From Whalleya microplaca (Eukaryota; Ascomycota; Sordariomycetes; Xylariales; Xylariaceae), in the NCBI GenBank assembly GCA_022497155.1, contig MU385771.1, positions 62,001-126,000 on the forward strand: a stretch of DNA of 64,000 nucleotides, read 5' to 3'. This document shows positions 22,162-33,838 of this stretch, in pieces (within the stretch, counting starts at the first letter, position 1; every line of letters begins with the position of its first letter). Below the pieces are notes generated by a model, which ran no database searches, was not told where the DNA came from, and saw only the letters and a list, made by a program, of their open reading frames with translations. The position numbers and the translations under genes were made by a program.

Positions 22162-22195
22162 TATGTAATACCTACGTATGTAATACCTACGTATG
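22162..22195. repeat. 15-nt tandem duplication
   Basis: TATGTAATACCTACG occurs twice head-to-tail (22162-22176 and 22177-22191), plus four bases of a third unit. No function is evident. Confidence 0.8.
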
Positions 22196-24787
22196 CAGTG
22201 GACTGCAAGGTTCCTGTATGTATACTGTAAGAACTACCGAATACAGGACATAAGCCAGGGGTTGTCAAACGGTTTTATGCGCTAAAAGCTCCCTGCAACT
22301 CGGTAAGTTAACGTGTCAGTGTGCCGTATCACCTGCCCAGACAATTAGCAATTATTAGGTACATCAATCTGTAGGGCTGACTGGATGGGATCGCTGACAC
22401 AGAGACGCCTAAAACACCGTACCTACCATAACAAACCTCCGTTCTCCGTGCTGTATCCGTAACGTATATACTTATCACACGTTTTGTCTGCATTCCCGTG
22501 ATAACCTCGCCTGCGATTACTTACAAACGGGAGTTAGTGAGTCAGCGTCCAAGATACCGTAGACATCTCCTGACTATCCCCGCTCCAAGAAAAGAAAAAT
22601 AGCGGCAGTTTCTGAGCAGGCAAATGAGCATGACATAACTGGAGGCGGAATTTCTTGGCTTATGAGACGGCCTTGTATGTAATACGCATGCATGTAAGTA
22701 GGTAGAACTCCTCAGCTCGTTCAATATATATGCTACAAGTAGGTAACAGAAGAAGATGAGAGGGGGGGAAATGGCGGGGAACGGCATCTTATTAATAACA
22801 TTCTGACATCCCAGCATAGATCACGGATTAACGATCAAGACATGCAGGCCGAGTCTCCAAAACCCCGGACCCGACTGCCAGGAGTCTGGGGAAATGTTAC
22901 GCTACAATCGATGTCGCCATAGCTAGTCCTGTTGACGAAAGCTGTAACGATGACTAGATTTATTAAACCATATCACTGGACATCAAAGGCTTTGCCTAAT
23001 TTATGTCAACTCTTACATACATACACACGAGGCGGTAGTTACCTCCGTATATATATCTAGTACAGAATACTAAATGGACGATCATGAGTGGAGAACTGTC
23101 TGATAAGGCTGGTAGGTAAACATTTAATAAATTATTGCTCTATAAGTCCTTCAGGGCCTACAAGAGTCCTGAGGTTGCAGAGACCGAAACCTCGTCGAAG
23201 GAAGATAGCATTTCTTTTATCAAGCAAAGTCATCGAAGGAGATCAAAAATCCATTTCCCATGCTTGATCCTAACAGTTCAAGCCCCATATCTATTGGATT
23301 CTTGGCCTCCTTTCGGGCACAACCACAATTTGACAGATGCTTAGTTAAGTCTTTCGTATCCTAATAGTCACCATGACTAGCAAGATCATGTTTTCGTTCG
23401 ACTTCCATGGTGGTATTTCCTTACATGACGGCCGGCGAGCTCGCGGCAAATCCACCCTTCTTGGCTTTCCGGCATAACTATGGGCGTAGATATCTAAAAA
23501 TCCAGAGAGTCGCATTAGTGCATACACGTACTTAATCGACGGGTCGAGTGGAAACATCACACAACAACTTGCAGGATAGTGGTCCTCATATATGGATTAC
23601 AGGTATAGCCTTCAATCAATCCAGGAGCTTACGTCTAGTCAAGCACTATTCAATTCCTTCAGAACTGTATCACCTCCCGCTTCTTGAGTATTTGGTGTTA
23701 CTACGGTATTTAGTCTCTTTGGGTCCCCTCATCATCGTATGTAATTGGGACCGGCCCGGTTGAATTTCGGCAACTACTATATATGTTGGTCTACAGTTTA
23801 GTGGTCCGGGATATTGATTCAAGCAAGTGCAATTGAATCGTCCACATGCTCACAGTAGACATCTCTTGTTGAAAAACAAGTAAAGCCGGGCCGTTACTAG
23901 ACGCTGCAAAGGCTTGATTGTACGTTTTCTTGAAAATATAAACTATATAGGTAAAAGAAGAAAAGGTACAGAGGAAGAGCTATCGGAAGTCGACTCCCGT
24001 CAGCGAATCACAATCCAACTTCGCAGCACGCGAGCTCACTGGGCTCAATCAGTATCAGCGGTACCTGAAAACACGTGCGTCGCAGGGAGCTCAGTGTGGA
24101 CGGAGCGGTGCTTGGGATTCTCAGCTCAAGTTTTTATAGACGAGATAGACAGACCACGCCGCAGTAGTGCGGCCGCAAGTGGCCTATCGGCGGCCGCGCA
24201 TCTTCCTGGATAGAGCAGGAGTTCTGCAGATCTCTCTCGTGAACCATGCACACAGAGTATGCCCAGCAGAGCTAAGTGGACGAAAGCCCACTACTGGACA
24301 TCCAGACTGTCCGACGGGACACAGAAAGGACGAAAGCTACAAACGTGTATGCGGTATGATACGACGAGACAACCTGAATGGATACTCGGAGATAGGTACT
24401 CTAATCCGTGGCGCTCTTGTGCAGGAACAGCTTTAAGCGTACCTATCTCCAAGCTAGCAGCTTGCAGTGGCAGCATGCTTCTTGTCTTGTCCGCCATTGG
24501 GACAACCGGGAGCTAGATCTCGGTCGATATGACAGGGATGGACATACATAGGAAAACATGGAATCCACGAGATTGCCTGCCCGAATGGAGGTGACCATTA
24601 CTCAATCTTACCTCAGCCTCAGCCGCCCCAAGCGTAGGTATAAGACATGCGTGCCTGCCTTATTGCTCTAAGTTGTCTGACCCTGTAAGCTCTCGACATC
24701 TTGTGCCAGAGAAGTAGGCATACCTGGATCTCTGTGCCCGCCGTTGCTGTTTGGCCGAACACCTATCTCGGACGCATTGTGCCCACC

Positions 24788-26228
24788 ATGCACGTGAAAG
24801 CCCTCCTCATCACCGTCGGCGTCCTCGGCGCCGCCGAGATCTCCGCCCTGCCGAACGGGCCGAAGCAGCAGCCCAAGTCCTGGCAGCGGCCGGCAGCAGC
24901 GCACCGGATCACGAACGTCGAGCTGGGCCCGCGGCCGCAGTACCTGGTGGACGCGATGGCCGCCTCGGCGCTGCAGTCGCGGCTGGCCGGGTGCGCGGAG
25001 GCGGAGGCGCGGACGACGCGGTTCAGCATCGGGCACCGCGGCGGCGGGTGCCTGCAGTTCCCGGAGGAGACGGCGGAGTCGCTGGCCGCGGGCGCGCGCA
25101 TGGGCGCCGGCATCCAGGAGTGCGACGTCGCCTTCACGCGCGACCGCGAGCTCGTCTGCCGCCACGACCAGTGCGACCTGCACACCACCACGAACATCGT
25201 CGCCACGCCGCTGAACGCTAAGTGTACCGTGCCCTTCACGCCGGCGGGAAATGGCTCCGCAGCTACGGCGAAGTGCTGTACGAGCGATATTACGCGTAAG
25301 TAGGAGAACCCCCGGGTCTTTACTTCCCCTTATGTGCTATTCTCGGGGCAAGGATTTCTTTTTTGGGATGGTATTCGGGAGATACAAACTCAGGAAGTGG
25401 ATTTGTATAACCTGCGATACTTCACATCACTTTGGAATAGAGGAGTAGGTACTGACTTGAGATTGTGTAGTGGCCGAGTTCAAATCGCTCTGCGGCAAGA
25501 TGGACGGGTACAACGCATCGGCGACAACGCCTAAGGCCTTCTTACACGGCACGCCCGCGTGGCGCACCGACCTATACGCGACGTGCGGAACGGTGCTGTC
25601 ACACCGCGAGTTCATCGCACTCGTGGACGCCCACGGGCTAGACTTCACCTGCGAGCTGAAGGAGCCGCGCGTCCCGATGCCGTTCGAGGGCTCCTACACA
25701 CGGGCGGAATTCGCACAGCAGATAGTAGACGAGTACAAGGAGGCGGGGATCGCGGCGTCGCGCGTGTGGCCGCAGAGCTTCTTCTTCGAGGACGTGGCGT
25801 ACTGGCTGCAGGCCGATCCCGAGTTCGGCAGCCAGGCCATCCTGCTGGACCAGAGCGGCGACATACCGGCCTCCACGGCAAACCTGTCGCTCTACAGGGA
25901 CGCGGGCGTGCGGATCGTTGGGCCGCCCTTGCCGTACCTGGTGACGCTGAACGAGGATAATGAGTACATTCCCTCGACCTACGCGACGACGGCGAAGGAG
26001 CTGGGACTCAAGATCATCACGTGGTCGCTTGAGAGGTCGGGTCCCCTCGCGCAGGTGGCCGCGAATAATGATTCTTATTACTACACGATTGCGAATGGGA
26101 CAACAGGCGACGGTGATATGTACAAGCTGGTCGATGTGCTGGCGAGAGAGGTCGGGGTTTTGGGCATCTTCTCGGACTGGTCGGCTACGGTGACGTATTA
26201 TGCCAATTGCTTTGGCTTCATTTTCTGA
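24788..26228 (+). CDS. Secreted GDPD-family phosphodiesterase-like protein
   Basis: Predicted 421 aa in two exons, 24788-25295 and 25471-26228. A signal peptide ([20 protein letters not shown]) points to secretion. The glycerophosphodiester phosphodiesterase TIM barrel is marked by IGHRGGG (catalytic His), the metal-binding pair in [10 protein letters not shown], and a second catalytic His in VCRHDQC. Later motifs are [19 protein letters not shown] and [10 protein letters not shown] near the C-terminus. Such enzymes cleave glycerophosphodiesters to glycerol-3-phosphate and an alcohol, and could scavenge phosphate or lipid headgroups. The extra Cys residues (CTVPF, KCC, CGK) are consistent with an extracellular disulfide-bonded form. 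The start has a perfect CACC-ATG context and is the first in-frame ATG. Exon 1 is very GC-rich. It lies tail-to-tail with the GH18 gene, 131 bases apart. Confidence 0.88.
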
Positions 26229-26359
26229 GAGACAAAGGTCAGAGCTGCATTATGTACGCCATACTGATGGTAGAGCGTACATATAGCAATAATAGTTACC
26301 TAATTTATAATAAAACAACCTTCAAGTAAACATTACGAGGTCTTGTGACTGTGACTTTA

Positions 26360-27751
26360 TCACAGCTCATCTTTCCTTTTAGCCACACTACCAACCCCAG
26401 TGTTGAGGGCCTTCAGATGAGCCCAGCCAGGCGCGTCTTCACCTAGCCCCCATGCAAACACTCCTCCCAGATTCTCCTCTTGCACAACCAACGGAAACTT
26501 CTTCGCGATGGCATCAGGCGTGTCAAAGGTCCACCAAAGAGCCTCATCCGCGTCCCAATACCAGTACCCACCTCCGACTTCGTCGTACCGCCCCTGGGAT
26601 ATAGCCTTCTCGAACGAGGCTCGCACCTCCTCCGGTACGGTATCGTGCCATGAGAAACCACCCGTACGACCCAGATCGGCACCCGTTTTGGGATCCTCCA
26701 TCAGGCCCGTGGGACAGCCAACTTGGTTCTCCTTTTCGAAGCAGGGCTCGCGTCCCGTGCGGAAGTATTTCGTATAGAAGGCGAAGCCCAAGTTGATCTT
26801 GTCGCGGGGCGCCCCGTTGCCAGCGTACGCGCGTATCGCCTCTAAGCTCAGCTGGACCCCGGTGTGGTGCTTGGTCACGTTGTCGCGCCGGTTCATCAAG
26901 TCATAGGTCATGACGTTCAGAAAGTCTAGGGACCGCATTATATCTGGCACGGTCGCGGACGTGAAGGCTATCATGTCACGTTGGAGGCCTGGGACCGCAG
27001 CCGAGAGGACCTTGGATGGACCTAGCGATTGCCGGATGGAGGCGAGTAGCAACGGATACGCGGAGACTTGCCACTCCTTATCCGAGTTGGGGACCTGCTT
27101 GTAGTCTTCGCCGTTGCCACTGCACAAATTGCATCAGTTTCATAGCTCTAACACTCGTGAATATACAAATACATATCACTACTTACCCTGGATATTCCCA
27201 GTCTATGTCAACACCTAGATAGAGGTACGCATAGAGTCAGCACAAAGATGTTGTCACGCACGCATGGAATAGGAAAGTAGCCCGTAAACGAATGAACTAA
27301 CCGTCGGCGCCCGTATCTCGGACCATGGCGGCCACGTTGTGCGCGAACCTTGCCCGACTCTCATCTGTGCGAGCTGCGACCTCGAAGCCTGCCGTGTCAC
27401 CCCAACCGCCGATAGCCACCAAGATCTTGGTGTCGGCGTGGAAACGTGAACGTGCCTCTTGAACGCTCATGAACAGCGGCCATGTCGAGTTTTCTCCCTC
27501 GCGATTGAAGATGCCGGGGCGCATAAACGCCATGACCACGTGGGTGACCGAGGAAGTCAGAGATAGTTCAGGGACCACAGGGTGCTGCCTGCCATATCGT
27601 GTTAGGAATTATTCCTTTCAAGAGTAGTCGGACATGAATATAGAGCCTACCCTGTGAGATACATGATGTTCCGTAAAGGCATCGTAGCTGAAACAACCGC
27701 CGTGGCTGCCAGGTACATAACCAGGAACTGGTGCAAGATGGCGACCATCAT
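26360..27751 (-). CDS. GH18 chitinase, secreted
   Basis: Predicted 391-aa endo- or exo-acting chitinase, hydrolysing beta-1,4-GlcNAc bonds outside the cell or in the wall. Exons on the minus strand: 27751-27651, 27588-27302, 27214-27187 and 27119-26360. A signal peptide (hydrophobic FLVMYLAATAVVSA) precedes NIMYLTGQHPVVP. The SxGG-type motif is VAIGGWGD. The catalytic DGVDIDWEYP (acid Glu136) is split over three exons: its first Gly codon is interrupted by an intron, and a 28-nt exon carries VDIDWEYP. MTYDLMNRRD and GVFAWGLGED are the later barrel motifs. There is no chitin-binding module. The length is typical of small subgroup-A/C-like barrels; the subgroup is not resolved. It converges on the GDPD gene. 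Confidence 0.9.
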
Positions 27752-29112
27752 GAATGTAGACACTGAAGGCAGTGAGTGCAATGCGTAACCTTATAAACCA
27801 ACAATTAAGAACTCGGCCTTAGCATGACTATATCTCAATATGACTGTGTTACTGAGTCATTGAATACGTTGGTAGTACAATGACCTTGTCGTCGTGTGAT
27901 TCGAAACAAGGGATTGTGTTTAGCCCATCGTGGATTGCTGCTTTTACAGGGATAAAAGAGGAAGATGGTACTTTTGAAATAGACACCGTGCATATGCAAT
28001 AACCGAGGGGTGGGCAACGACTTCCAAGACTCCTACATGTACAGTTACTAGGACGTTAAAAATAGCAGTCTGCCAAAACGGTTGTCCCGAAGTTCAGCTT
28101 GACGACTTCTTTCTTGATATTGCTAGAGCCAATGCTAATACATACTAGGAAGTTTGCCGAATAAATCGAGTATCAAATAATAAACTTATAGGAGTATGAA
28201 GATATGAATCATGGGTCTGCTAGGCAGCTGATCAAGGTCGCCAGTTTCACTATTAGCTTCATGAATAACTTGCTACGTGAGGAACATTAACGATCCAGCA
28301 TAGCCTTGTTTACTTTCTTTGCATACCTTACTAATGGGGGTGAGTTGGGTTTGTATCCATGAAGACACCTAGCCCTACACCTCAAACTCCTGCCGGTGAT
28401 CTTAGCTCTCCACCATCATAGTCTCCTATCTCGATGAAGAATTATCAATAGAAAATACCAAGAAACGAGACCTGCAACCTACACTTTATACCTAAATTTG
28501 ACTCTTGATTATCTTCCTACTAGCTATAATGTCATGAAGAGTAGTGTATTGCTGATGATAGTTACCATTCTTACCCAAACTTGTGCCCACACGTAACCGC
28601 CTCCGCTCACATACATGATTGCACCTGTAGTTGCCGATGTGTTTATGTCGATGGTATTGCCTTGTCTAGACGCCTGTCAACGTAAGACCCCAATTTTGGC
28701 ACGTCAAGTCGTGGAGACTTGATCATGAAAAGGGAGTATGACTCGTAAGTATCCAAAGTATCAAAAAAAAGTCTCGACGAGACCGATGTACCAAAATCTT
28801 GTGGCGAATCGCGGATTTGATGACTATGGGTTAAGCAGAGGCGACTAAAATGGTTGCACATGTGCAACTTAAAGTCTACAAAGTACGCTCACCGAGCCAA
28901 CCGGCTTGATACAGGTGAAGTGACCTTCATTTGGACGTCATTGGAGCCCCGGCCAATTGATGACTGGGCTCCTGAGGCCAGGGTGCGCAGCGGGCTTTCA
29001 TATAGGGCTGGACTTACATAGCTAACTATTGCTTTGGATGAATTCTATAGTCGTATCTTCGCAGAAGTCGAGAGTTTCAATATGCAACTCTGTTCGTCCT
29101 TGAGGCTCGAAA
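27752..29112. other. AT-rich intergenic region
   Basis: About 1.4 kb without a supported gene; the leftmost part is the chitinase promoter. The small minus-strand ORFs (27835-28017 and 28643-28867) have no recognisable features. Confidence 0.5.
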
Positions 29113-29199
29113 CCTTGAGATGAGCTAACAAAGCGAATAACCATATAGCGCCGTCAGGAATCGAACCTAACTCGCTTTATTACTCACTGTAGCTCCTTG
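29113..29199 (-). mobile_element. 77-nt tRNA-like element, copy 2, with flanking 5-bp direct repeats
   Basis: The element spans 29118-29194, the same length as copy 1, and is bounded by CCTTG at 29113-29117 and 29195-29199. It shares a perfect 21-mer with copy 1 (AGGAATCGAACCTAACTCGCT minus-strand B-box region) and resembles it along its full length with one-base indels. The outer stem reads AAAGCGA/TCGCTTT instead of AGAGCGA/TCGCTCT, so both arms changed together. The T-arm stem pairs on the minus-strand transcript through a G-U (GTTAGG/CCTGAC) but would be mismatched on the plus strand. This points to the minus strand as the RNA sense. Confidence 0.5.
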
Positions 29200-29832
29200 T
29201 ATAAGTTGTCACTGTAAGGACCTTGGCTCGTCACTGAAACGGGCTCATTAGCGTAGCATGGAGAATGGAGTGGAGACAAGGGCCAGGAGTACTACGTAAA
29301 AATGCACATGATCTTGTTCACTGGAGATGGTGTCGTGCCTAACAGATTGACTCGTTGGAGATACTCGACCCGGCAATTGGGACGGAGCAAAATACACGGC
29401 CCGACCCGGGCTGCTGGCGCCATAACCTAAATTAACTGACCTCCAATACACTATTGTATACATATAAATACAGCAAGCCACCACTAGGACAATGCTAATG
29501 TGTGCTCTTATTATGCAAGAGGAAGTGGATAGCTAAGAAGCCCCGGTGACATATCCCTGCAAACGCCTGTCCCAGTCTGGCGGTATAGGGATATTTAGCA
29601 CGAGACTACGGAGTACTAGACCAGCATCCTGGAATCGACTCCACGGGGAGCTAATTATAAATGTTGTCTTTTTTTCTACCTCTGCTTCCCCGCCTTTATC
29701 CACATTCTACACGACTCACTAGAACTGGTCTTGCTCGGTTTGGGTCTTCCTGAAGCTCTGTAGAGCTTGGGTGGGTGTTATTATCGACGGCTTTCTAATC
29801 CTAGCAAGTGCTGCCCACATTTGATCCTCCGA
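29200..29832. other. Intergenic region
   Basis: About 630 bases without a supported gene. The last 150 bases (CT-rich around 29670-29700) are the probable promoter and leader of the methyltransferase-like locus. Confidence 0.45.
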
Positions 29833-29833
29833 G

Positions 29834-31574
29834 ATGAACTCGGCTGCAGTGCAACCAGGGTGGGACGATCCCGACGATTCCTGGGATCCGGACGAGGCGA
29901 CTTTAAGAAGCGGAAGCGTCAGCGGCAGCGGCAGCGAGATCGCAGCGGCCGGGCCCGAAGATATACAAGCGGACGAGTTTGAGACGTCAGACTTCGATGC
30001 CGAGTCTATTAGCCAGTTTGGAAGTGTCGCCTCAACTATCTATCGCCATGCCTACGAGAACGGCCGGAGAGTATGCAAATAGCCGAATAGACGCTCTGAG
30101 ATCCGGCACGCATAGATTGCTAACTCGTACGCTGGTAATAGTATCACAAATATCGGTATGGGACTTGTAGGTATATTTCTAATATCTTCTCATTCTCCTA
30201 TGAACCTATAACGATGACCTCCACGTCGCCTCGTGTTAGTCTTGTCGCAAGTCTTCAAAGCCCAAGGGGATCTTTACTAGAACTACTAGAGAGCTTGTTT
30301 CACTAGTCAATTACTCACTGTTGAATGTGGACAGATCCAATTCCGAATGATGAAACGGAACAGAACAGAGAAGACATTAAACATGTAGCTTTTCTGGAGC
30401 TGACGAGGTGCTTGGTATAATGACACCCCGACGTAAGCTGCGAGTGTGCTCATAGATATCGTAGGGGTAAATACTTCTTCTCGCCGATCGGCGATTATCC
30501 CCAGAAGATAATTGATTTAGGGACTGGAACTGGGGCCTGGGCTATCGAAGGTGAGTTGTAGGCTGTTACCTCTTGCGCACCTCTAACCGGGATTCATATC
30601 AACAAGTATAGTCGCCGAGATGTTTCCTAGCGCAGAGGTAGTCGGGTGCGATCTGAGTCCGATCCAACCGCTCTGGGTTCCCAGCAATGTCACATTCATT
30701 ATCGACGACATAGCCGACGAGTGGGCGCATGGCGACGACTGGGACCTGGTGCATATCCGGCAGAGTGAGTAGCGTCCTTGTTCACTTATTACCCTTTCCA
30801 TATTATTTGAAGAGCAAGAATCTCTTATTAGGGTACTGTTTGGCGTCAAATGATCTTCAGGAATGTTCTAGAGCCCCTGACGATTCGCCGTACTATCGTA
30901 AATACTGATACAGGATACTGTAGTGCTCCCCTTGTTCAACGAGGTACCCTGGCTGTGCAAACAAATTATCAAGTAAGCGAGCCATCTCGAATTCCGTACC
31001 GCCCCCTTTCATAATCCGGCTGGGCATGGTCGCTAAAGGATACGAATCGACAGTCATATTCGACCCGGCGGCTGGATTGAAATCCAGGAGTACGGCGGGA
31101 TCATTAAATGCGACGACGGAACAATGCCCGCGGACTCTCTGGTCGTCCGGTTTTTCGAGCTGATCGGGGAGGCGCTGGCGAAGCGTGGTGCGCAATGGAC
31201 CGTCGCAAATGACATACAGGAGCACCTCCTGCAGGCCGGCTTCGTCAATATACAATGCAAGAAATTCAAATGCCCAATTGGCACCTGGCCGAAGGTCTCG
31301 TAGATCCCCGCTCGAATAGAGGTGGTATCAAACCGTCCTACTGACACTCATATGACGACAGGCCAAAAGACTCCGGCTTATCGGATTGTATATGAAGCCA
31401 GTCATTTCAGAGTTATTCGACGGACTCGCGCCTAGGATGTTCCAGGCGCTCGAGAAGTCACCGAAGCAGATGGAGGACTTCCTTACCGGGGCACAGAATG
31501 AGCTACATACGACTAATGCCCATATGTACGTCGACTATTTTATGTGGTACGCTCAGAAGGCCCCAGTTGGCTAG
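29834..31574 (+). pseudogene. Decayed LaeA-like (TAM-domain) methyltransferase
   Basis: Pieces of a class I SAM-dependent methyltransferase of the fungal LaeA-like/TAM type appear in order. The acidic N-terminus ends SVASTIYRHAYENGRR (29834-30073). An exon near 30340-30410 carries IPNDETEQNREDIKH. The piece at about 30467-30550 has KYFFSPIGDYPQKIIDLGTGTGAWAIE (motif I). From about 30610, VAEMFPSAEVVGCDLSPIQP continues to WDLVHIRQ. From 31055, IRPGGWIEIQEYGG runs on to CPIGTWPK, and the last exon ends KAPVG at 31574. Between GRR and the IPNDE exon, and between HIRQ (30777) and IRPGG (31055), I find stops and frame changes and no splice pair that keeps frame. I therefore read it as disabled or mis-assembled. 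If functional, it would methylate an unknown substrate. Confidence 0.6.
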
Positions 31575-32452
31575 CTCGGATGCGTGCATGGCCCATACTG
31601 TCAATGAAAATAGCTATATCAGACAATGGATTACTAGATGAAGACGTGTTGACGGGTAAGTAGCTTCGGTTGAGGGTCTTCGTATGTTTGGAAGCTGATC
31701 AATAGTGACCTCCAGCTCAAAAGCCTCTATTCGAGGAAGCTCACCGCGTGAGGTGTCATCTAAAAAGCACCCTTTACATCTGAGCTTCGTGGAAGCATCC
31801 CTGAATATAAGAGCAGTGACCACGCCGTATCGTTGTGATGGCGACGTCAAGATTTGATGGGAAGGTCCACGCCGAGGGAAGATAACTCGGAATAGCAATG
31901 TCTATCTCTAGACATCAACAAGCAAAAGTGATGGTCTTACCTGTTGAAAGGAGTTTGGTGTGCCACTGCATATGCTGTTCACGTATTGAAGTTACCTAAC
32001 TGCATGAGTCACGGAACGGGGAAGAGCTGGGCGTGACAATTTATACTGGGCATTTAGAAACGCATATAGATATGATACCTCTGAGCTGTGGAATTTATTA
32101 ATACATGGGTTAAAGATGAATTGAGGTTTGGTTTTTTCCTAGTTGATGTATCTAAGGTTAGGTGCTGCTGCGTAGGGACGTCAGGGTGTGTTTTTAACTC
32201 GGTTTATTGCATACATAATATATGCAGTTAAGAGCTCGCTCATATATTCCATTAATCGAAGGTACCTACCTACACAACTTTTCGGCCGTCCGCCGGATCA
32301 ACAAGTTTCTTCCATATCACACACACAGCCCGCAGTTTCGTCCACAACGATCCCTTTCCTCGACTCAATTTTCTGTCAATTGGGACGCTGGATATGGGGT
32401 AAGAGCAGCCAAACGCTCAAACCAACGAATCTCTGCAACTGGTGCCGCCACC
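31575..32452. other. Intergenic region
   Basis: About 880 bases. A minus-strand ORF (31614-31898) has no recognisable domain. The last 150 bases include the leader of the JIP5 gene. Confidence 0.45.
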
Positions 32453-33838
32453 ATGCTCGAGAATCTCTGTACGCTGCCTCTGAGCGCCGAGCTCTTCGCC
32501 CAGGTCCTCCACCCGACAGAACCTCTGCTAGGAGTTGGCCTGGCTAGCGGTCACGTCCAATGCTTCCGCTTGCCTGCCGCCGACCGTTCAAGTGAAGACG
32601 ATGCTGACGTGAGCGTCCTCTCGGATGGCAAGGGAACCATCGACACCCTATGGCGGACCAGGAGACACAAGGGCAGCTGTCGAAGTCTGGCCTTCAGCAG
32701 TGATGGCTCTGGTAAGCCAATAAGCCACTCATCATCTCGGGGGACGTGCCAGATACACGGTAACTAATATATTGTATTAAAAGCTCTCTACTCGGCCGGC
32801 ACAGATTCCCTCGTTAAGCACTTCTCCCCCACGACAGGGCAAGTCGCCTCCAAGTTCGCCATCCCGAGCACAAAGTCCACCCCGGACGCGCCGACCCTCC
32901 TCCACGTCCTGTCGCCGCAGACGCTGCTGCTAGCCTGCGACTCGGGCGTCCTACACCTGCTCGATATGCGCGACCACGCGCTCGCCGCCTCGAAGCCGCA
33001 GCAGTCCCACTTCCCCCACGACGACTTCGTGTCGAGCATCACGCCGCTCCCGCCCTCGGCCGAGAGCACGAGTGGCTACAGCAAACAGTGGATCTCCACG
33101 GGCGGCACGACGCTCGCCGTCACTGACCTGCGACGGGGCGTGCTGGTGCGCAGCGACGACCAGGAGGACGAGCTGTTGTGCAGCACCTTCATCCCCGGCA
33201 TGGGGCCCAAGAAGAACCGCGACAACGGCGTCGTGGCCGTCGGCACGGGCTCGGGCATCCTAACGCTGTGGGACAGGGGTGCCTGGGACGATCAGCAGGA
33301 CCGCGTGGTGGTCGATGCGGGCAAGGGCGGCGGCGAGAGTCTTGACTGCATCGTGCAGATCCCCGAGGACCTGGCGGGGAGCAAGAAGGTGGTAGTAGGT
33401 GTCGGAGACGGCAGCTTGCGTATTGTGGATCTGGTCAAGAGGGAGGTCGAGGGCATTCTACGCCACGACGACATCGAGGCCGTAGTCGGGCTCGGATTTG
33501 ATAGTCAAGGGCGAATGATCAGTGGCGGCGGACAGACGATCAAGATCTGGCAGGAGTCGCAAGAACTGACGGGTGGCGGTGGTTACAACGATGAAAATGA
33601 CGACGACGATGACGACGATGATAGCAACGACAGCTCATCGGACGACTCTGATGGCGATGATGGCATTGTGCCGGTCAAGAGCAACGTCAAGCGGCAGGCA
33701 AACGGACATTCAGACGAGAACGAGTCGGATAGTGACGAAGGGCGGAAACGAGGCAAGAAGAGAAAGAAGGGCAAGACGAACCCCGAACTCGGACCCCACG
33801 GAGCTCACGGCGTGTTGCGCTTCAGGGGCCTTGATTAA
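32453..33838 (+). CDS. JIP5: Jip5/WDR55-like WD-repeat protein
   Basis: Predicted 437-aa WD40 protein in two exons, 32453-32711 and 32784-33838. Jip5/WDR55 is a nucleolar factor for 60S ribosomal subunit production. It starts [38 protein letters not shown], the typical family entry, after a strong GCCGCCACC-ATG context. Splicing joins SDGS to [14 protein letters not shown]. Degenerate WD repeats follow ([63 protein letters not shown]). The tail has an acidic run (9 Asp, about 33599-33625), then Lys/Arg-rich nuclear-localisation-like sequence ([12 protein letters not shown]) and a conserved [10 protein letters not shown] end. All of this is standard for Jip5. It is housekeeping and not obviously linked to its neighbours. 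Confidence 0.92.

Larger units (their letters stand above)
21143..24787. other. Long intergenic region with simple repeats
   Basis: About 3.6 kb with no supported gene. It contains a minisatellite-like block (21470-21553), a GAGACA microsatellite (about 21765-21803), a 15-nt tandem duplication of TATGTAATACCTACG (22162-22191) and several scattered TACCTAC/GTAGGTA motifs. ORFs such as 23135-23344 and 23914-24213 lack any recognisable domain. Confidence 0.5.

Noticed and set aside
21470..22195. A CRISPR-like array
   Set aside because: The repeats are short direct tandem units without spacers, in a eukaryotic genome.
24668..25239. Long minus-strand ORFs opposite the GDPD gene
   Set aside because: They are Arg/Ala-rich antisense shadows of a GC-rich exon whose plus strand has clear catalytic motifs.
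30893..31255. Minus-strand ORF inside the methyltransferase locus
   Set aside because: It lies opposite the well-matched PGGWIEIQEYGG coding block, so it is a shadow rather than a gene.
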